From positions 2,247,874 through 2,311,873 of the forward strand of contig NZ_DS022272.1 of NCBI RefSeq assembly GCF_000153705.1: 64,000 nt of DNA. Direction: 5' to 3'. Below, piece after piece: positions 8,997 to 19,336 of the stretch. The notes below the pieces were generated by a model. It was not told the origin of the DNA. It searched no databases and was given only the letters and a program-made list of their open reading frames with translations. Source of the DNA: Fulvimarina pelagi HTCC2506. Its GTDB lineage: Bacteria; Pseudomonadota; Alphaproteobacteria; Rhizobiales; Rhizobiaceae. A program made the translations under genes and the position numbers. How positions within the stretch are numbered: position 1 is the first letter of the stretch; the number at the start of each line of letters is the position of its first letter.

Positions 8997-10009
8997 GCGC
9001 ACTCGCAAGAACCGAAGCTAAATCGGGTCAGGCCGAGATGCATTCCGCCCTCCGGGCCGAAGCGCAGGAACCGATCGACACGCCGTCAAGCGGCCCGATC
9101 ACCAAGGAAACGCAGATTATCGCGATCTACGGCAAGGGCGGCATCGGCAAGTCGTTCACCCTTGCCAACCTCTCCTACATGCTCGCCCAGCAGGGCAAGC
9201 GCGTCCTCCTCATCGGCTGCGATCCGAAGTCCGACACCACGTCCCTTCTCTTCGGCGGCAAGGCCTGCCCGACGATCATCGAGACGTCATCCAAGAAAAA
9301 GGCGGCCGGCGAGGAGGTGGACATCTCAGACGTCTGCTTCAAGCGCGACGGCGTCTTCGCCATGGAACTCGGCGGTCCGGAGGTCGGGCGCGGCTGCGGC
9401 GGACGCGGCATCATCCACGGCTTCGAACTCCTCGAAAAGCTCGGCTTCCACGACTGGGGCTTCGACTACGTCCTCCTCGACTTTCTGGGCGACGTCGTCT
9501 GCGGCGGCTTCGGCCTGCCGATCGCCCGCGACATGTGCCAGAAGGTCATCGTCGTCGGCTCGAACGATCTCCAGTCCCTCTACGTCGCCAACAATGTCTG
9601 CTCGGCGGTTGAGTATTTCCGCAAGCTCGGCGGCAATGTGGGCGTTGCCGGCATGGTCGTGAACAAGGACGACGGCACAGGCGAGGCCGCAGCCTTCGCG
9701 AAAGCCGTCGGCATCCCTGTTCTCTCGGCGATTCCCGCCGACGAGGACATCCGCAAGAAGAGCGCGAACTATCAGATCGTCGGCAAACCCGGCGGCCAGT
9801 GGGCCTCCCTCTTCGAGGAACTTGCCGCTGGCGTCGCCGACGCCCCGCCCCTTCACCCGACCCCGCTCGATCAGGACGGCCTCCTTGGCCTCTTCGACGA
9901 CGAGGAAACGGGTCGCGACTACGTCCTACAGCCGGCGAGCCAGGAGGACATGATGGGCCGGCCAATCAAGCCGAAACCGAGTCTCGAAATCGTCTACGAC
10001 AACGCATGA
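8993..10009 (+). CDS. bchX: Chlorophyllide a reductase iron protein BchX
   Basis: BchX is the NifH-like ATP-dependent electron donor of chlorophyllide a oxidoreductase (with BchY and BchZ), which reduces ring B to give the bacteriochlorin. The 338-residue product has the P-loop GKGGIGKS at about 47-54 and DPKSDTT after it. The two cysteines that bridge the subunit-shared 4Fe-4S cluster are in GRGCGGRG (about 133) and DVVCGG (about 168). A 38-residue N-terminal extension precedes the NifH core, as in other BchX proteins. The start ATG 8993 overlaps the bchC stop by four bases. Confidence 0.97.
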   Translation: MSALARTEAKSGQAEMHSALRAEAQEPIDTPSSGPITKETQIIAIYGKGGIGKSFTLANLSYMLAQQGKRVLLIGCDPKSDTTSLLFGGKACPTIIETSSKKKAAGEEVDISDVCFKRDGVFAMELGGPEVGRGCGGRGIIHGFELLEKLGFHDWGFDYVLLDFLGDVVCGGFGLPIARDMCQKVIVVGSNDLQSLYVANNVCSAVEYFRKLGGNVGVAGMVVNKDDGTGEAAAFAKAVGIPVLSAIPADEDIRKKSANYQIVGKPGGQWASLFEELAAGVADAPPLHPTPLDQDGLLGLFDDEETGRDYVLQPASQEDMMGRPIKPKPSLEIVYDNA

Positions 10010-10019
10010 GGCCGTAGAC

Positions 10020-11609
10020 ATGGATTTCGAACCTCGCGCAATCGATAGAGACGAAAGCCCAGGCCGGACCGAGGCTTTCGGCGACACCGAGCCGGTCACT
10101 CAGGCGAAGGACGGCGATGCCGGCTGCCACGCCGGTAAGGCCGAGATGCTCGCCGCGGCGAAGAAGGCTGGTGCCAGCGACGCGCTCGACCAGTACGCGA
10201 AAGACTATCCGACGGGCCCCCACGACCAGCCCCAATCCATGTGCCCAGCCTTCGGCTCGCTCCGCGTCGGCCTGCGGATGCGCCGAACTGCCACTGTGCT
10301 CTGCGGCTCGGCCTGCTGTGTCTACGGCCTCACATTCACCTCTCACTTCTACGGCGCGCGCCGTACCGTGGGATACGTACCGTTCAGCTCAGAGACGCTC
10401 GTCACCGGTAAACTATTCGAGGATATACGCGACGCGGTCCACGATCTCGCCGACCCGGAACTCTACGACGCGATCGTCGTCACCAATCTCTGCGTTCCCA
10501 CCGCCTCCGGCGTGCCATTGCGCCTCCTTCCGCAAACTATAGACGGCGTGCGCGTCATCGGCATCGACGTGCCGGGATTCGGCGTGCCGACCCATGCGGA
10601 AGCAAAAGACATCCTTGCGGGGGCCATGCTGAAGCGCGCTCGGGAAGAGGCTGAAGCGGGGCCTGTTTCGCGGCCCAATCGTAGGGAGACCGACAAGCCC
10701 GAGATCGCCCTTCTCGGAGAGATGTTCCCCGCCGATCCGATGATCATCGGTCAGCTTTTGGAGCCCATGGGCCTTGCCGCCGGACCGGTCGTTCCGACCC
10801 GCGAATGGCGCGAGCTCTACGGCGCGCTCGACTGCGCGGCCACCGCGGCCATTCATCCCTTCTACACTGCCAGTATACGGGAATTCGAGACCGCCGGCCG
10901 GCCGGTCGTAGGATCTGCACCGGTCGGTGCCGAGGGCACGGCAGAATGGCTTTCTCGAATCGGCGAAGCCGCCGCCGTCCCGGCGAGCAAGGTCGCGGCT
11001 GCCCAGAACGCAATCCTCCCAGCGATCCGGGGTGCGCTCGCCGGGTCTCGTATCGATGGGCGCATCACGCTGTCCGGCTACGAGGGCTCCGAACTCTTGG
11101 TGGCCCGCCTTCTCGTCGAAAGCGGCGCGGATCTGCGCTATGTCGGCACCGCTTGCCCGAAGACAAAATGGTCCGATTACGATCGCGAATGGCTCGAGGC
11201 GAAAGGTATCCACGTCAAGTTCCGCGCTTCGCTGGAAGACGATCTAGCTGCCTTCGAAGAGTTCAAGCCCGATCTCGCCATCGGCACGACGCCGGTCGTC
11301 CAGAAGGCTAAGGAGAGCGGCACACCCTCTCTCTACTTCACCAATCTCATCTCGGCCCGCCCGTTGATGGGACCGGCCGGTGCGGGCTCACTCGCCGAGG
11401 TCATCAACACCGCTATCGGCTCGAAGGCGCGCTTTGATACGATGAAGGCATTTTTCGAAGGCGTCGGCTCCGGCCACAACACCGGCGTCTGGCCGACGCC
11501 TCCGGAGAAGAAAAAGCCGGTCTCGCACCGCGACGACGTGCCGATCCGCGCGAAATCGAAATCCGACGCCGTTCTGGACAGCGTCGCATCGAGCGAGGGA
11601 GGCATCTGA
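10020..11609 (+). CDS. bchY: Chlorophyllide a reductase subunit BchY
   Basis: BchY is the NifD/BchN-like half of the catalytic component of chlorophyllide a oxidoreductase. Candidate ligands for the catalytic 4Fe-4S cluster are in SMCPAFGS (about residue 75), [10 protein letters not shown] (about 98-101) and [10 protein letters not shown] (about 158). The 529-residue protein has an Asp- and Ala-rich N-terminal segment of about 40 residues before the core. The start ATG 10020 lies 10 bases after the bchX stop. The stop overlaps the bchZ ATG by one base (TGATG). Confidence 0.97.
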   Translation: MDFEPRAIDRDESPGRTEAFGDTEPVTQAKDGDAGCHAGKAEMLAAAKKAGASDALDQYAKDYPTGPHDQPQSMCPAFGSLRVGLRMRRTATVLCGSACCVYGLTFTSHFYGARRTVGYVPFSSETLVTGKLFEDIRDAVHDLADPELYDAIVVTNLCVPTASGVPLRLLPQTIDGVRVIGIDVPGFGVPTHAEAKDILAGAMLKRAREEAEAGPVSRPNRRETDKPEIALLGEMFPADPMIIGQLLEPMGLAAGPVVPTREWRELYGALDCAATAAIHPFYTASIREFETAGRPVVGSAPVGAEGTAEWLSRIGEAAAVPASKVAAAQNAILPAIRGALAGSRIDGRITLSGYEGSELLVARLLVESGADLRYVGTACPKTKWSDYDREWLEAKGIHVKFRASLEDDLAAFEEFKPDLAIGTTPVVQKAKESGTPSLYFTNLISARPLMGPAGAGSLAEVINTAIGSKARFDTMKAFFEGVGSGHNTGVWPTPPEKKKPVSHRDDVPIRAKSKSDAVLDSVASSEGGI

Positions 11610-13054
11610 TGCTCGTCCTCGATCACGATCGCGCGGGCGGCTACTGGGGTGCTGTTTACGTCTTAACCGCCATCAAGGGCCTGCAGGTCGTCATTGACGG
11701 CCCGGTCGGCTGCGAAAACCTCCCCGTCACCTCGGTGCTCCACTACACCGACGCGCTGCCGCCGCACGAACTGCCGATCGTCGTCACCGGCCTTGCGGAG
11801 GAAAATCTCGGCCAGACCGGCACTGAGGGCGCGATGAAGCGTGCCCACTCCAAGCTCGATCCGAAGCAGCCTTCGGTCGTCGTCACTGGATCGATCGCCG
11901 AGATGATCGGCGGCGGCGTGACGCCGGAAGGCACCAATCTCAAGCGCTTCCTGCCCCGCACGATCGACGAGGATCAGTGGCAGGCCGCCGACCGTTCGCT
12001 GAAATGGCTCTACACCGAATACGGGCCGAAGAAGCGTAAGACGAAGGAGAAGACGGCGGACGCTAAGCCGAAGGTCAATATCCTTGGCGCGGCCTACGGC
12101 ATGTTCAACATGCCCTCCGATCTCGCCGAGATCCGCCGCCTCGTCGAGGGCATCGGGGCCGAGATCAACCTCGTCTACCCGCTCGGCAGCCACCTGAAGG
12201 ACACCGCCAGACTCGACGATGCGGACGTCAACATCTGCATGTATCGCGAGTTCGGGCGTCAACTCTGCGAGACGCTCGAAAAGCCCTATCTCCAGGCGCC
12301 GATCGGCCTCCATTCGACGACGGCTTTCCTGCGCGCGCTCGGCGAACTGACCGGGCTCGACCCGGAACCCTTCATCGAACGCGAGAAGCACACGACCATC
12401 AAGCCGCTCTGGGATCTCTGGCGCTCGGTCACCCAGGATTTCTTCGGCACGGCGAGCTTCGGCATCGTCGCGAACGAGACCCATGCCCGCGGTATCCGCC
12501 TCTTCCTCGAAGACGAGATGGGCCTCCCCTGCAAGTTCGCAGTGCCCCGCAAGGCCGGCGCGAAGACCCTAAACGACGAGGTGCGAGCCAAGATCAGGGA
12601 CACCAAGCCCTTGATCATTTTCGGCAGCTACAACGAGCGCATGTATCTCGCCGAGTCCGGCGGGCGCAGCGCCTTCATCCCGGCCTCCTTCCCCGGCGCC
12701 GCGATTCGGCGCGCCACCGGCACGCCGTTCATGGGCTATGCCGGAGCGACCTACCTCGTCCAGGAAGTCTGCAATTCGCTCTTCGACGCGCTGTTCTTCA
12801 TTCTGCCGCTCGGCACGGAAATGGACGCGATTCCCGCAACGCCCGCCCGCGAGAAGTCCAGCGTCGGCTGGTCCCGCGCGGCATCCGCGGCCCTCGAACG
12901 TGCCATGGCGCGCGAGCCGATCCTTACCCGCATCTCCGCCGCCAAGCGCTGGCGCGACGATGCCGAGCGCCGCGCCCTTAATGAGGAAGCGATCGCCGTC
13001 GAGGTGAAGCACCTCGATGCGACCCTTCTCCGCGAAGATGAGGCCGCGGAATGA
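11609..13054 (+). CDS. bchZ: Chlorophyllide a reductase subunit BchZ
   Basis: BchZ is the NifK/BchB-like partner of BchY in the catalytic component. The cluster-binding segment GPVGCENLP is at about residues 31-39, and the C-terminal part carries the small PCP-red-like helical region seen in this family. The 481-residue length is typical. Translation is coupled to bchY. About 50 bases separate its stop from pufQ, so bchCXYZ and puf are probably co-transcribed as a superoperon. Confidence 0.97.
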   Translation: MLVLDHDRAGGYWGAVYVLTAIKGLQVVIDGPVGCENLPVTSVLHYTDALPPHELPIVVTGLAEENLGQTGTEGAMKRAHSKLDPKQPSVVVTGSIAEMIGGGVTPEGTNLKRFLPRTIDEDQWQAADRSLKWLYTEYGPKKRKTKEKTADAKPKVNILGAAYGMFNMPSDLAEIRRLVEGIGAEINLVYPLGSHLKDTARLDDADVNICMYREFGRQLCETLEKPYLQAPIGLHSTTAFLRALGELTGLDPEPFIEREKHTTIKPLWDLWRSVTQDFFGTASFGIVANETHARGIRLFLEDEMGLPCKFAVPRKAGAKTLNDEVRAKIRDTKPLIIFGSYNERMYLAESGGRSAFIPASFPGAAIRRATGTPFMGYAGATYLVQEVCNSLFDALFFILPLGTEMDAIPATPAREKSSVGWSRAASAALERAMAREPILTRISAAKRWRDDAERRALNEEAIAVEVKHLDATLLREDEAAE

Positions 13055-13106
13055 TCCGGCCTTACCCTTCCCGTTTCGCCCGTCCCAAAGCCTAGGAGGA
13101 TATCCG

Positions 13107-13334
13107 ATGAGCCTGATGACCCGACATGCGCCCTCGCTCTTTTCGTTGGAGCGGCGCGAATACCGGCTGATCTACGCACTTAGCTTTCCGCTCTTCTTCG
13201 CGGTAGCGCTCCTATCGCGCCTCCTGCCGGCCTCGCTGAGGCCGCTACCCTTCGAGCGTGGCCGTTTCTTTGCGGTCCTCTCCGATGCGCGCCAGACGGC
13301 GCATTCGGTGCTGCCGTTCGCATTCATGCGCTGA
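13107..13334 (+). CDS. pufQ: PufQ family protein
   Basis: PufQ is a small membrane protein needed for normal bacteriochlorophyll formation and perhaps for delivering pigments to the complexes. The 75-residue product has one hydrophobic segment (LIYALSFPLFFAVALLSRLL) followed by a conserved basic tail containing FAVLSDARQTAHSVLPFAFMR-type residues. The start ATG 13107 has a strong AGGAGGA 8-14 bases upstream; the reading frame is open further upstream, but that part lies inside bchZ. The location between bchZ and pufB is the family's usual place. Confidence 0.9.
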   Translation: MSLMTRHAPSLFSLERREYRLIYALSFPLFFAVALLSRLLPASLRPLPFERGRFFAVLSDARQTAHSVLPFAFMR

Positions 13335-13414
13335 CGCTCGTGACCAGCTTCCCTCGCCGAGTCTTCGTGTTGGACGTGGCGACGTGAAGGCATCCGAAAC
13401 AACGGAGAAAGGTA

Positions 13415-13639
13415 ATGTCAAACACAACAACCACCGGGACGGACTCAGGCACGCTTACCGGCCTGACCGAGAGGGAAGCGAACGAGTTCAACTCGCTCTT
13501 CATGAAGTCCTTCGCCGGTTTCACCGGAGTCGCCGTGCTCGCCCACATCCTCGTCTGGATCTGGCGTCCGTGGCTCCAGACGCCTGAAGTCTCGGCGAGC
13601 CTCGATCTGGCTCAGCCGCTGACGTCGATGTTCACCTGA
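13415..13639 (+). CDS. pufB: Light-harvesting 1 beta polypeptide PufB
   Basis: PufB is the beta antenna apoprotein of the core LH1 ring around the reaction centre. The 74-residue product has a polar N-terminus ending in [13 protein letters not shown] and one transmembrane helix, in which the His of [15 protein letters not shown] binds bacteriochlorophyll. The C-terminus (about 20 residues after WRPWL) is longer than in Rhodobacter. The start is ATG 13415 with GAGAAAGG upstream. PufA follows 14 bases downstream. Confidence 0.97.
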   Translation: MSNTTTTGTDSGTLTGLTEREANEFNSLFMKSFAGFTGVAVLAHILVWIWRPWLQTPEVSASLDLAQPLTSMFT

Positions 13640-13653
13640 AGGAGACGCATCAA

Positions 13654-13845
13654 ATGGGTCAAATCTGGTTACTCTTCGATCCGCGCCGTGCGCTGATTGG
13701 CCTCTTCACCTTCCTTCTGGTGTTGGCGCTTCTCATTCACTTCATCCTGCTGTCGACGGCTCGCTACAACTGGCTGGCCAACCCTGCGGCTGAAGGCGGT
13801 GGGGAGCAGGCAAGCTCGCTCGTCATCGATCGCAGGATCGTCTGA
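13654..13845 (+). CDS. pufA: Light-harvesting 1 alpha polypeptide PufA
   Basis: PufA is the alpha antenna apoprotein of LH1. The 63-residue product begins with the family's [15 protein letters not shown], has one transmembrane helix, and the bacteriochlorophyll-binding His is in [16 protein letters not shown]. The tail after NWL is Gly- and Glu-rich. The start is ATG 13654 with AAGGAGA upstream. A stable hairpin follows before pufL. Confidence 0.97.
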   Translation: MGQIWLLFDPRRALIGLFTFLLVLALLIHFILLSTARYNWLANPAAEGGGEQASSLVIDRRIV

Positions 13846-13863
13846 CGAGCAGTTGTGAGTCCA

Positions 13864-13893
13864 CCGGGGGCGACGTCGACCCGCCGGCCCCGG
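13864..13893 (+). other. Intercistronic hairpin between pufA and pufL
   Basis: CCGGGG (13864-13869) pairs with CCCCGG (13888-13893) around a GC-rich loop, between the pufA stop and the pufL start. No T run follows, so it is not a standard terminator. In Rhodobacter, hairpins at this place protect the pufBA mRNA segment and help make antenna transcripts more abundant than reaction-centre transcripts. The same role here is inferred. Confidence 0.5.
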
Positions 13894-13938
13894 GTTTCAA
13901 ACAAAGAAGAATGTCACCGCTTGAGGGAGGCAGACGCC

Positions 13939-14778
13939 ATGGCGATGCTGTCGTTTGAACGTAAATACAGGGTCCGTGGCGGCACGCTGGTCGGCGGCGA
14001 TTTGTTCGACTTCTGGGTCGGCCCCTTCTATGTCGGCTTCTTCGGGGTCACGACGCTATTCTTCTCGCTGCTCGGGTCCCTCCTGATATTCTACGACATC
14101 AGCCAAGGGACCGAGACGAACATCTTCGCGATGTCGGTCAACCCTCCGTCGATAGAATATGGACTTGGTCTCGCTCCCCTGGACGAGGGCGGAATTTGGC
14201 AGATCGTGACGATTTGTGCCGTAGGCGCATTCACGTCATGGGCACTTCGTGAAGTGGAAATCTGCCGCAAGCTCGGGATCGGCTGGCACGTCCCTATCGC
14301 TTTCGCCGTGGCGATCTTCGCTTATGTTTCGCTCGTCGTCATTCGTCCGCTCCTCCTTGGCGCATGGGGACACGGCTTTCCTTACGGAATTATGAGCCAT
14401 CTCGACTGGGTGTCGAACGTCGGCTACCAATTCCTGCACTTCCACTACAATCCGGCCCACATGCTTGCGGTGACGTTCTTCTTCACCACAACGATGTTCC
14501 TCGGCCTCCACGCCGGTGTCATCCTCGGTGCCGTCAACCCGCCCAAGGGCGAACCGGTGAAATACGGTGAGACGGAAAACGCCTACTTCCGTGATTTCAT
14601 CGCTTATTCCGTCGGCCCTTACGGCATTCACCGACTGGGTCTCTTCTTCGCCCTCAACGCGGGGTTCTGGAGTGCGGTCTGTATCATCATCTCAGGGCCC
14701 TTCTGGGACCGGGGCTGGCCGTATTTCTACGACTTCTTCCTCCAGACTCCTGCCGCTATCGGCAACATCTCCTACTGA
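13939..14778 (+). CDS. pufL: Photosynthetic reaction centre L subunit
   Basis: PufL forms half of the reaction-centre core that binds the special pair, accessory pigments and quinones. The 279-residue product starts [25 protein letters not shown], the family N-terminus, and has five transmembrane helices. Pigment and iron ligands are visible in [21 protein letters not shown] (about residues 154-174) and in a later [12 protein letters not shown]. The start ATG 13939 has GAGGGAGG upstream; the preceding in-frame stretch (13855 onward) is unlike PufL. PufM follows 10 bases downstream. Confidence 0.98.
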   Translation: MAMLSFERKYRVRGGTLVGGDLFDFWVGPFYVGFFGVTTLFFSLLGSLLIFYDISQGTETNIFAMSVNPPSIEYGLGLAPLDEGGIWQIVTICAVGAFTSWALREVEICRKLGIGWHVPIAFAVAIFAYVSLVVIRPLLLGAWGHGFPYGIMSHLDWVSNVGYQFLHFHYNPAHMLAVTFFFTTTMFLGLHAGVILGAVNPPKGEPVKYGETENAYFRDFIAYSVGPYGIHRLGLFFALNAGFWSAVCIIISGPFWDRGWPYFYDFFLQTPAAIGNISY

Positions 14779-14788
14779 GGGGTGAAAC

Positions 14789-15775
14789 ATGGCCTACTAT
14801 TCTTCGATATACTTTCGCTCCCAGGTCCGCGGACCTTTTGACCCGGGCGTTCCTCTTCCGAAGAGCAATCTTCCACGCTACCAGGGCGCCAAGGCATTCA
14901 GCTACTGGCTCGGCAAGATCGGCGACCCGCAACTTGGACCCATTTACCTTGGCTGGTCCGGCGCGCTTTCGCTCGCTTTCGGCATAATCGCGATCGAGAT
15001 CATCGGCCTCAACATGTGGGCTTCAGTTGACTGGGACCCTTATGCGTTTGTGCGCAACATAGCGTTTCTCTCCCTCGATCCGCCGCCGGCGAAATATGGA
15101 CTGAACCCACTTGTTCCTCTTGGCGACGGCGGCTGGTGGATCCTTGCTGGTTTCTTCCTCACCATCTCCATTCTCTTGTGGTGGGTTCGAAGCTATACGC
15201 GAGCTCGAGCGCTTGGCCTTGGAACCCACACGTCTTGGGCCTTCGCCTCGGCAATCTTCCTTTACCTCTCCCTCGGCCTTTTCCGTCCGATCCTCATGGG
15301 CTCGTGGTCCGAAGCCGTACCGTTTGGAATTATAACCCATCTCAACTGGACCGCGTCAGTCTCGGTGCTTTACGGAAACTGGTACTACAACCCATTCCAC
15401 ATGCTCTCGATCGTTTTCCTCTATGGTTCTACATTGCTGTTCGCCATGCATGGTGGAACGATCCTGGCAGTCGCCCGCTTCGGCGGCGAACGTGAGGCTG
15501 AGGAAATCGTCGATCGCGGTACGGCAGCGGAACGCGCGGGTCTCTTCTGGCGCTGGACGATGGGCTTCAACGCCTCTTACGAATCAATTCACCGTTGGGC
15601 TTGGTGGTTCGCAGTCCTCACCACGTTCACCGGTGCGATCGGCGTCCTCCTGACCGGCACCGTTGTCGACAACTGGTATCTGTGGGGCGTTAAGCACGGC
15701 ATCGCACCGAGCTATCCCTCGGTTTATCCCGATTTCCCGATACCTAGCGGCGCAACTCCGGGGGCAGGACAATGA
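14789..15775 (+). CDS. pufM: Photosynthetic reaction centre M subunit
   Basis: PufM pairs with PufL in the reaction-centre core. The 328-residue product has five transmembrane helices, with special-pair and accessory ligands in [19 protein letters not shown] followed by FHMLSI, and iron and quinone contacts in [10 protein letters not shown] and in [10 protein letters not shown]. The length and C-terminal tail fit species that also have a bound cytochrome subunit. Its stop overlaps the pufC ATG in an ATGA. Confidence 0.98.
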   Translation: MAYYSSIYFRSQVRGPFDPGVPLPKSNLPRYQGAKAFSYWLGKIGDPQLGPIYLGWSGALSLAFGIIAIEIIGLNMWASVDWDPYAFVRNIAFLSLDPPPAKYGLNPLVPLGDGGWWILAGFFLTISILLWWVRSYTRARALGLGTHTSWAFASAIFLYLSLGLFRPILMGSWSEAVPFGIITHLNWTASVSVLYGNWYYNPFHMLSIVFLYGSTLLFAMHGGTILAVARFGGEREAEEIVDRGTAAERAGLFWRWTMGFNASYESIHRWAWWFAVLTTFTGAIGVLLTGTVVDNWYLWGVKHGIAPSYPSVYPDFPIPSGATPGAGQ

Positions 15776-17535
15776 ACAACGAACGCAAGAAACGGATCGC
15801 GCCGAGATACCGTGTCGCTCCCATCATCACGGGCGTGTTCGCTCTGGCCCTTGGTCTCATAATTCTGACTGTTCCACCGTGGGTCATCCCGCCGATCGAG
15901 GCGATCGAAACAGGGCCTGCCGCTATCGAAATGGTTCAGTTCAAAGATGGCAATCGCCAGCCCGACTATCTCCTTCCGGAAGCCCCGCCACCCGCGGAGC
16001 CGTACGAAGGCGAGTTGAAGGCCAGTGAAGCCTACGAGAACGTCGAAGTGCTTGGCGATCTTACCGAGGGCGAGTTCACCCGCTTGATGCTGGCCATCAC
16101 CGAATGGGTCTCGCCAGAACAGGGTTGCGAATATTGCCACAACGTCGAGGAGGGTTTTGCCTCCGACAGCGTCTACACCAAGATCGTCGCTCGAAACATG
16201 CTGCAGATGACCCGGAACATCAACACGAACTGGCCCGAGCACGTCGCTCCTGCTGGCGTCACCTGCTACACCTGCCACCGTGGTCAGAACGTCCCTGCGC
16301 AGAGCTGGTACGATCAGGAGGAGCCGGACGGAAGTCAGTTTCTTGGGAAACCGCGGCCATGGTATCTTGAGGCGAAGACGATCCGCCAGTTCTTCCCGTC
16401 CGTTCCCTATGCGGCCTACCTGCAAGAAGATCCGGCGCCAGGAAACATCCAATCGCAGGATCCGCTCGTGAGCGACACCGGAGAGGCCGAGGTCGCACTC
16501 GAGCAGACAGCGGAGAACCTTTACCTCTTCATGATGCAGCAATCGAACGCACTCGGCGTGAACTGCACCTACTGCCACAATTCCCGCGCCTTCTATGACT
16601 GGTCCCAATCGACCCCGTTCCGCTGGATCGGTTACTGGGGCATTCGCATGGCGCGCGAAATCAACGTGAATTACATCCAACCGTTGACCGACGTGTTTCC
16701 CCCCGAGCGGCTCGGTCCGCTTGGCGATCCGGCCAAAGTTCATTGTGGCACGTGCCACCGCGGCGAAACGAAACCGCTCCAAGGCTACGAACTGATGCAC
16801 TCCTTCACAGCTGGCCTCAGCGAGAATGGCGAGGTTCCGGATCCCGGTCCAAAGGAAGCCATTCTCCTTGGCGAGGCGGTCCCCGTGGCTCAGACCGGCC
16901 CGGAAACCGATGCTCAGCCTGAGCCAGAACCTGCTCCGGTCAGCGAGTCAGCGATCGAGCGGTCGGTCGCTCCCGAAGATGATGGCGAAGCTGCCGAAGA
17001 CCAGTCTGGGGACGGAGTGCAATACGAGTCGCAGGAGGAACCTGGCCAGGAGGTCGACGCTCCGGCAATCGAAGAAGCGACCGAACCATTGCCAGAGGAG
17101 TCGTCTAGCGAGTCCGCACCGCCGGTCGACGTTCCGACCGGAGCGGACGCACCGTCGGGCGCGGATCCCCAGCAATTGAACCCCGGTACGTCTATGCAGG
17201 AGGGCACCTCGACGAACGATGCCCCTTCCGCCGGCGATCCTGGGACCGGGGCCCCGAGCGAAGGCGACGGTGATGCGACACCTGGGGTGTCTGGATCGGA
17301 TGCAGGCTCCGCGACGCCGCCCGAGAATGAAGGTAGCACGGCGGTCGAAGCCGGCGCTGCGGCAGGCGCCTCGACGGACGGCTCGCAAGAAGCCAGCGGC
17401 GGTGAGCAGGCTGGTGCATCATCTTCAGGGCAGGCTTCGTCCGACAACGAAGGTGAAACCGAGTCAGACAGACAGTCGGAGGGCAGCAACAGTTCGCGTC
17501 CGTCGATTGTCATCGTCCCAAGGTCGCCCAACTGA
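15772..17535 (+). CDS. pufC: Reaction-centre tetrahaem cytochrome c subunit PufC, long C-terminal extension
   Basis: PufC is the periplasmic cytochrome that re-reduces the special pair. Four haem motifs are present: CEYCH (119-123), CYTCH (165-169), CTYCH (265-269) and CGTCH (325-329), so the tetrahaem form is complete. The N-terminus has one hydrophobic helix (about 17-36) and no lipobox cysteine, so it is probably anchored by an uncleaved helix. The protein is 587 residues, while the family is usually about 320-370. The extra part, from about residue 350, is a low-complexity tail rich in Glu, Asp, Ser, Gly, Pro and Ala that ends in [12 protein letters not shown]. The frame stays open to TGA 17533-17535, before a strong terminator. 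Confidence 0.96.
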   Translation: MNNERKKRIAPRYRVAPIITGVFALALGLIILTVPPWVIPPIEAIETGPAAIEMVQFKDGNRQPDYLLPEAPPPAEPYEGELKASEAYENVEVLGDLTEGEFTRLMLAITEWVSPEQGCEYCHNVEEGFASDSVYTKIVARNMLQMTRNINTNWPEHVAPAGVTCYTCHRGQNVPAQSWYDQEEPDGSQFLGKPRPWYLEAKTIRQFFPSVPYAAYLQEDPAPGNIQSQDPLVSDTGEAEVALEQTAENLYLFMMQQSNALGVNCTYCHNSRAFYDWSQSTPFRWIGYWGIRMAREINVNYIQPLTDVFPPERLGPLGDPAKVHCGTCHRGETKPLQGYELMHSFTAGLSENGEVPDPGPKEAILLGEAVPVAQTGPETDAQPEPEPAPVSESAIERSVAPEDDGEAAEDQSGDGVQYESQEEPGQEVDAPAIEEATEPLPEESSSESAPPVDVPTGADAPSGADPQQLNPGTSMQEGTSTNDAPSAGDPGTGAPSEGDGDATPGVSGSDAGSATPPENEGSTAVEAGAAAGASTDGSQEASGGEQAGASSSGQASSDNEGETESDRQSEGSNSSRPSIVIVPRSPN

Positions 17536-17572
17536 ACGGAAGCAGACCAGCGATCTCGCTAGCGCACATCAA

Positions 17573-17600
17573 CCCCCGAGCCAAACGCTCGGGGGTTTTT
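17573..17600 (+). terminator. Rho-independent terminator of the puf superoperon
   Basis: A nine-base-pair perfect stem, CCCCCGAGC (17573-17581) with GCTCGGGGG (17587-17595), closes a five-base loop and is followed by five T residues. It lies 38 bases after the pufC stop. Confidence 0.93.
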
Positions 17601-17746
17601 CAACGCCCGCTATTAATTCTTGCCGTTCTGTGACGCATTCCCCGCGCTCCTAACTCCAAACCGCGTCAAGTTGATCCGGCAGCTCACTTTTCAGAAAGCC
17701 GGCTCCATTTAGCTCCGTGAATTACCGGGATGGGACCAAAAGTGTT

Positions 17747-19135
17747 ATGCGTGTTCCTCTGAATGTCGAGCAGGCGATCGAGTCGCTTCGTCAGATCAAG
17801 GAAGGCCGGGAGTCGACAGCAGAGATCTCGCGCAAGCGTGCTGGCCCAGCCAAACTTCTGATGCTCGGCTACCTCTCTTACATTGTGGTCGGCTGGATCC
17901 TGCTTTGCCTGCCCTGGGCTCAGGAGGGCGAACCGATCGCGGTGCTCGACAATCTCTTCATTGCCGTCTCGGCCGTTTCAACGACCGGGCTGATCACCGT
18001 CGACCCTGGCACGAGCTACACCTTTCTGGGCGAACTCGTCATCCTGCTTCTCATCCAGTTCGGCGGCCTTGGCTACATGACGATGAGTTCATTCGCGTTC
18101 CTCGCGATACAAGCACGCCTAAGCAACACCCAGGAAGAGACCGCGCGAACCGCGTTTGCCCTGCCCGCCAACATGACGCCGGCTTTCTTCATCCGCTCCG
18201 TCGTTTATTTCACCTTCGCAACCGAGTTTGTCGGCGCCGTCTGCCTCTATCCCATCTTCCTCGCCGAAGACGTCGCCCAACCGCTCTGGAGCGCCGTCTT
18301 CCACTCGATTTCGGCATTCTGCACGGCCGGCTTTTCTCTCAACGTCAACAGTTTCGAGGCTTTCTCTGACCACGTCGGGATCAACGTCGTCATCTCTGCC
18401 TTAAGCATCTTAGGGGCGATGGGCTTCATCATCGTCGCCGACGCGGCGCGGCGAGTTATCGGTCGAGCCAGCCATTTCGGCTTCACGAGTAAAGTCATCT
18501 TTCGCATGACGGGGATCCTGATCGGGTTCGGCACCTTGCTGATCTTCTTGGCCGAACCGACCGTCCGCGCCTTACCGCCGGCCGATCGCTTGCTGGCGGC
18601 CTTTTTCCAGGCGATGAGTGCATCGACAACGGTGGGTTTCAATACCCTGCCGATCGGTAGCTTGTCGAACGCCGTCATAATGGTTCTGCTTGTCCTCATG
18701 GTCATTGGCGCCTCGCCCTCGGGCACGGGCGGGGGCATGAAGACGACGTCCTTTGCCGCTCTCGTCGCTCTCGTTCGCTCAACCCTCAAGGGCCGCGACA
18801 GCGTCCGTTTCTTCAAGCGCCGCGTGCCGGAGACGCAACTCAACCTCGCTGCCACGACCCTCTTCTGCTATCTCGCCTGCCTGTCGATCGCCCTCTTCGT
18901 CCTGTTCCTCACAGAAACCGGTGTCGCCTTCAACGTCATGGCCTTCGAGGCAATTTCGGCGCTCGGCACGGTCGGCCTTTCGATGGGCGCGACCGGCGAT
19001 CTCAGCGAAATCGGAAAACTGACGATCATCGCGCTCATGATCATAGGCCGCCTCGGCGTCCTCACGTTCGGCCTTGCTCTCGCCGTACCGGATGAGACGC
19101 TGGAAGAGGAAAGGGACAATGAACTCGTGATGTAG
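17747..19135 (+). CDS. trkH: TrkH/KtrB-type potassium uptake membrane protein
   Basis: This is the membrane subunit of a K+ (or Na+/K+) uptake system of the Trk/Ktr family. It contains the four selectivity-filter repeats as short Gly-containing loops, seen in SAVSTTGLIT, SAFCTAGFSL, SASTTVGFNT and SALGTVGLSMG, each between membrane segments. The 462-residue length fits KtrB/TrkH. ATG 17747 is chosen; an in-frame GTG at 17717 would add ten residues. No TrkA/KtrA partner is near, so the cytosolic subunit must be encoded elsewhere. It lies after the puf terminator, so it probably has its own promoter in 17601-17746. A K+ transporter at this place is unusual for a photosynthesis cluster. Confidence 0.9.
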   Translation: MRVPLNVEQAIESLRQIKEGRESTAEISRKRAGPAKLLMLGYLSYIVVGWILLCLPWAQEGEPIAVLDNLFIAVSAVSTTGLITVDPGTSYTFLGELVILLLIQFGGLGYMTMSSFAFLAIQARLSNTQEETARTAFALPANMTPAFFIRSVVYFTFATEFVGAVCLYPIFLAEDVAQPLWSAVFHSISAFCTAGFSLNVNSFEAFSDHVGINVVISALSILGAMGFIIVADAARRVIGRASHFGFTSKVIFRMTGILIGFGTLLIFLAEPTVRALPPADRLLAAFFQAMSASTTVGFNTLPIGSLSNAVIMVLLVLMVIGASPSGTGGGMKTTSFAALVALVRSTLKGRDSVRFFKRRVPETQLNLAATTLFCYLACLSIALFVLFLTETGVAFNVMAFEAISALGTVGLSMGATGDLSEIGKLTIIALMIIGRLGVLTFGLALAVPDETLEEERDNELVM

Positions 19136-19251
19136 GCGCAGCTCGATGGTGAAGAGAGGACCGGCACCTCCGGCTGGTCGCAAGCTCCAACGCATACGCT
19201 TGGCCCATTAAAGGGGCTTGCTTAAAGTTTTTGCTGACAGCTCACGAAGCT

Positions 19252-19276
19252 AGAGCGGCGCGAGGTGGACCGCTCT
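19252..19276. terminator. Weak hairpin between convergent trkH and puhE fusion gene
   Basis: AGAGCGG (19252-19258) pairs with CCGCTCT (19270-19276) around an 11-base loop, followed by TT then ATG. It lies in the 201-base gap between two convergent genes and could end transcription from one or both sides. The T run is short, so the call is tentative. I see no gene in the gap. Confidence 0.4.
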
Positions 19277-19336
19277 TTATGCTCCTATGGAAACTATAGC
19301 GGATAGGTCGGCACCCGTTTCCGTCGTAGGCGAAGC

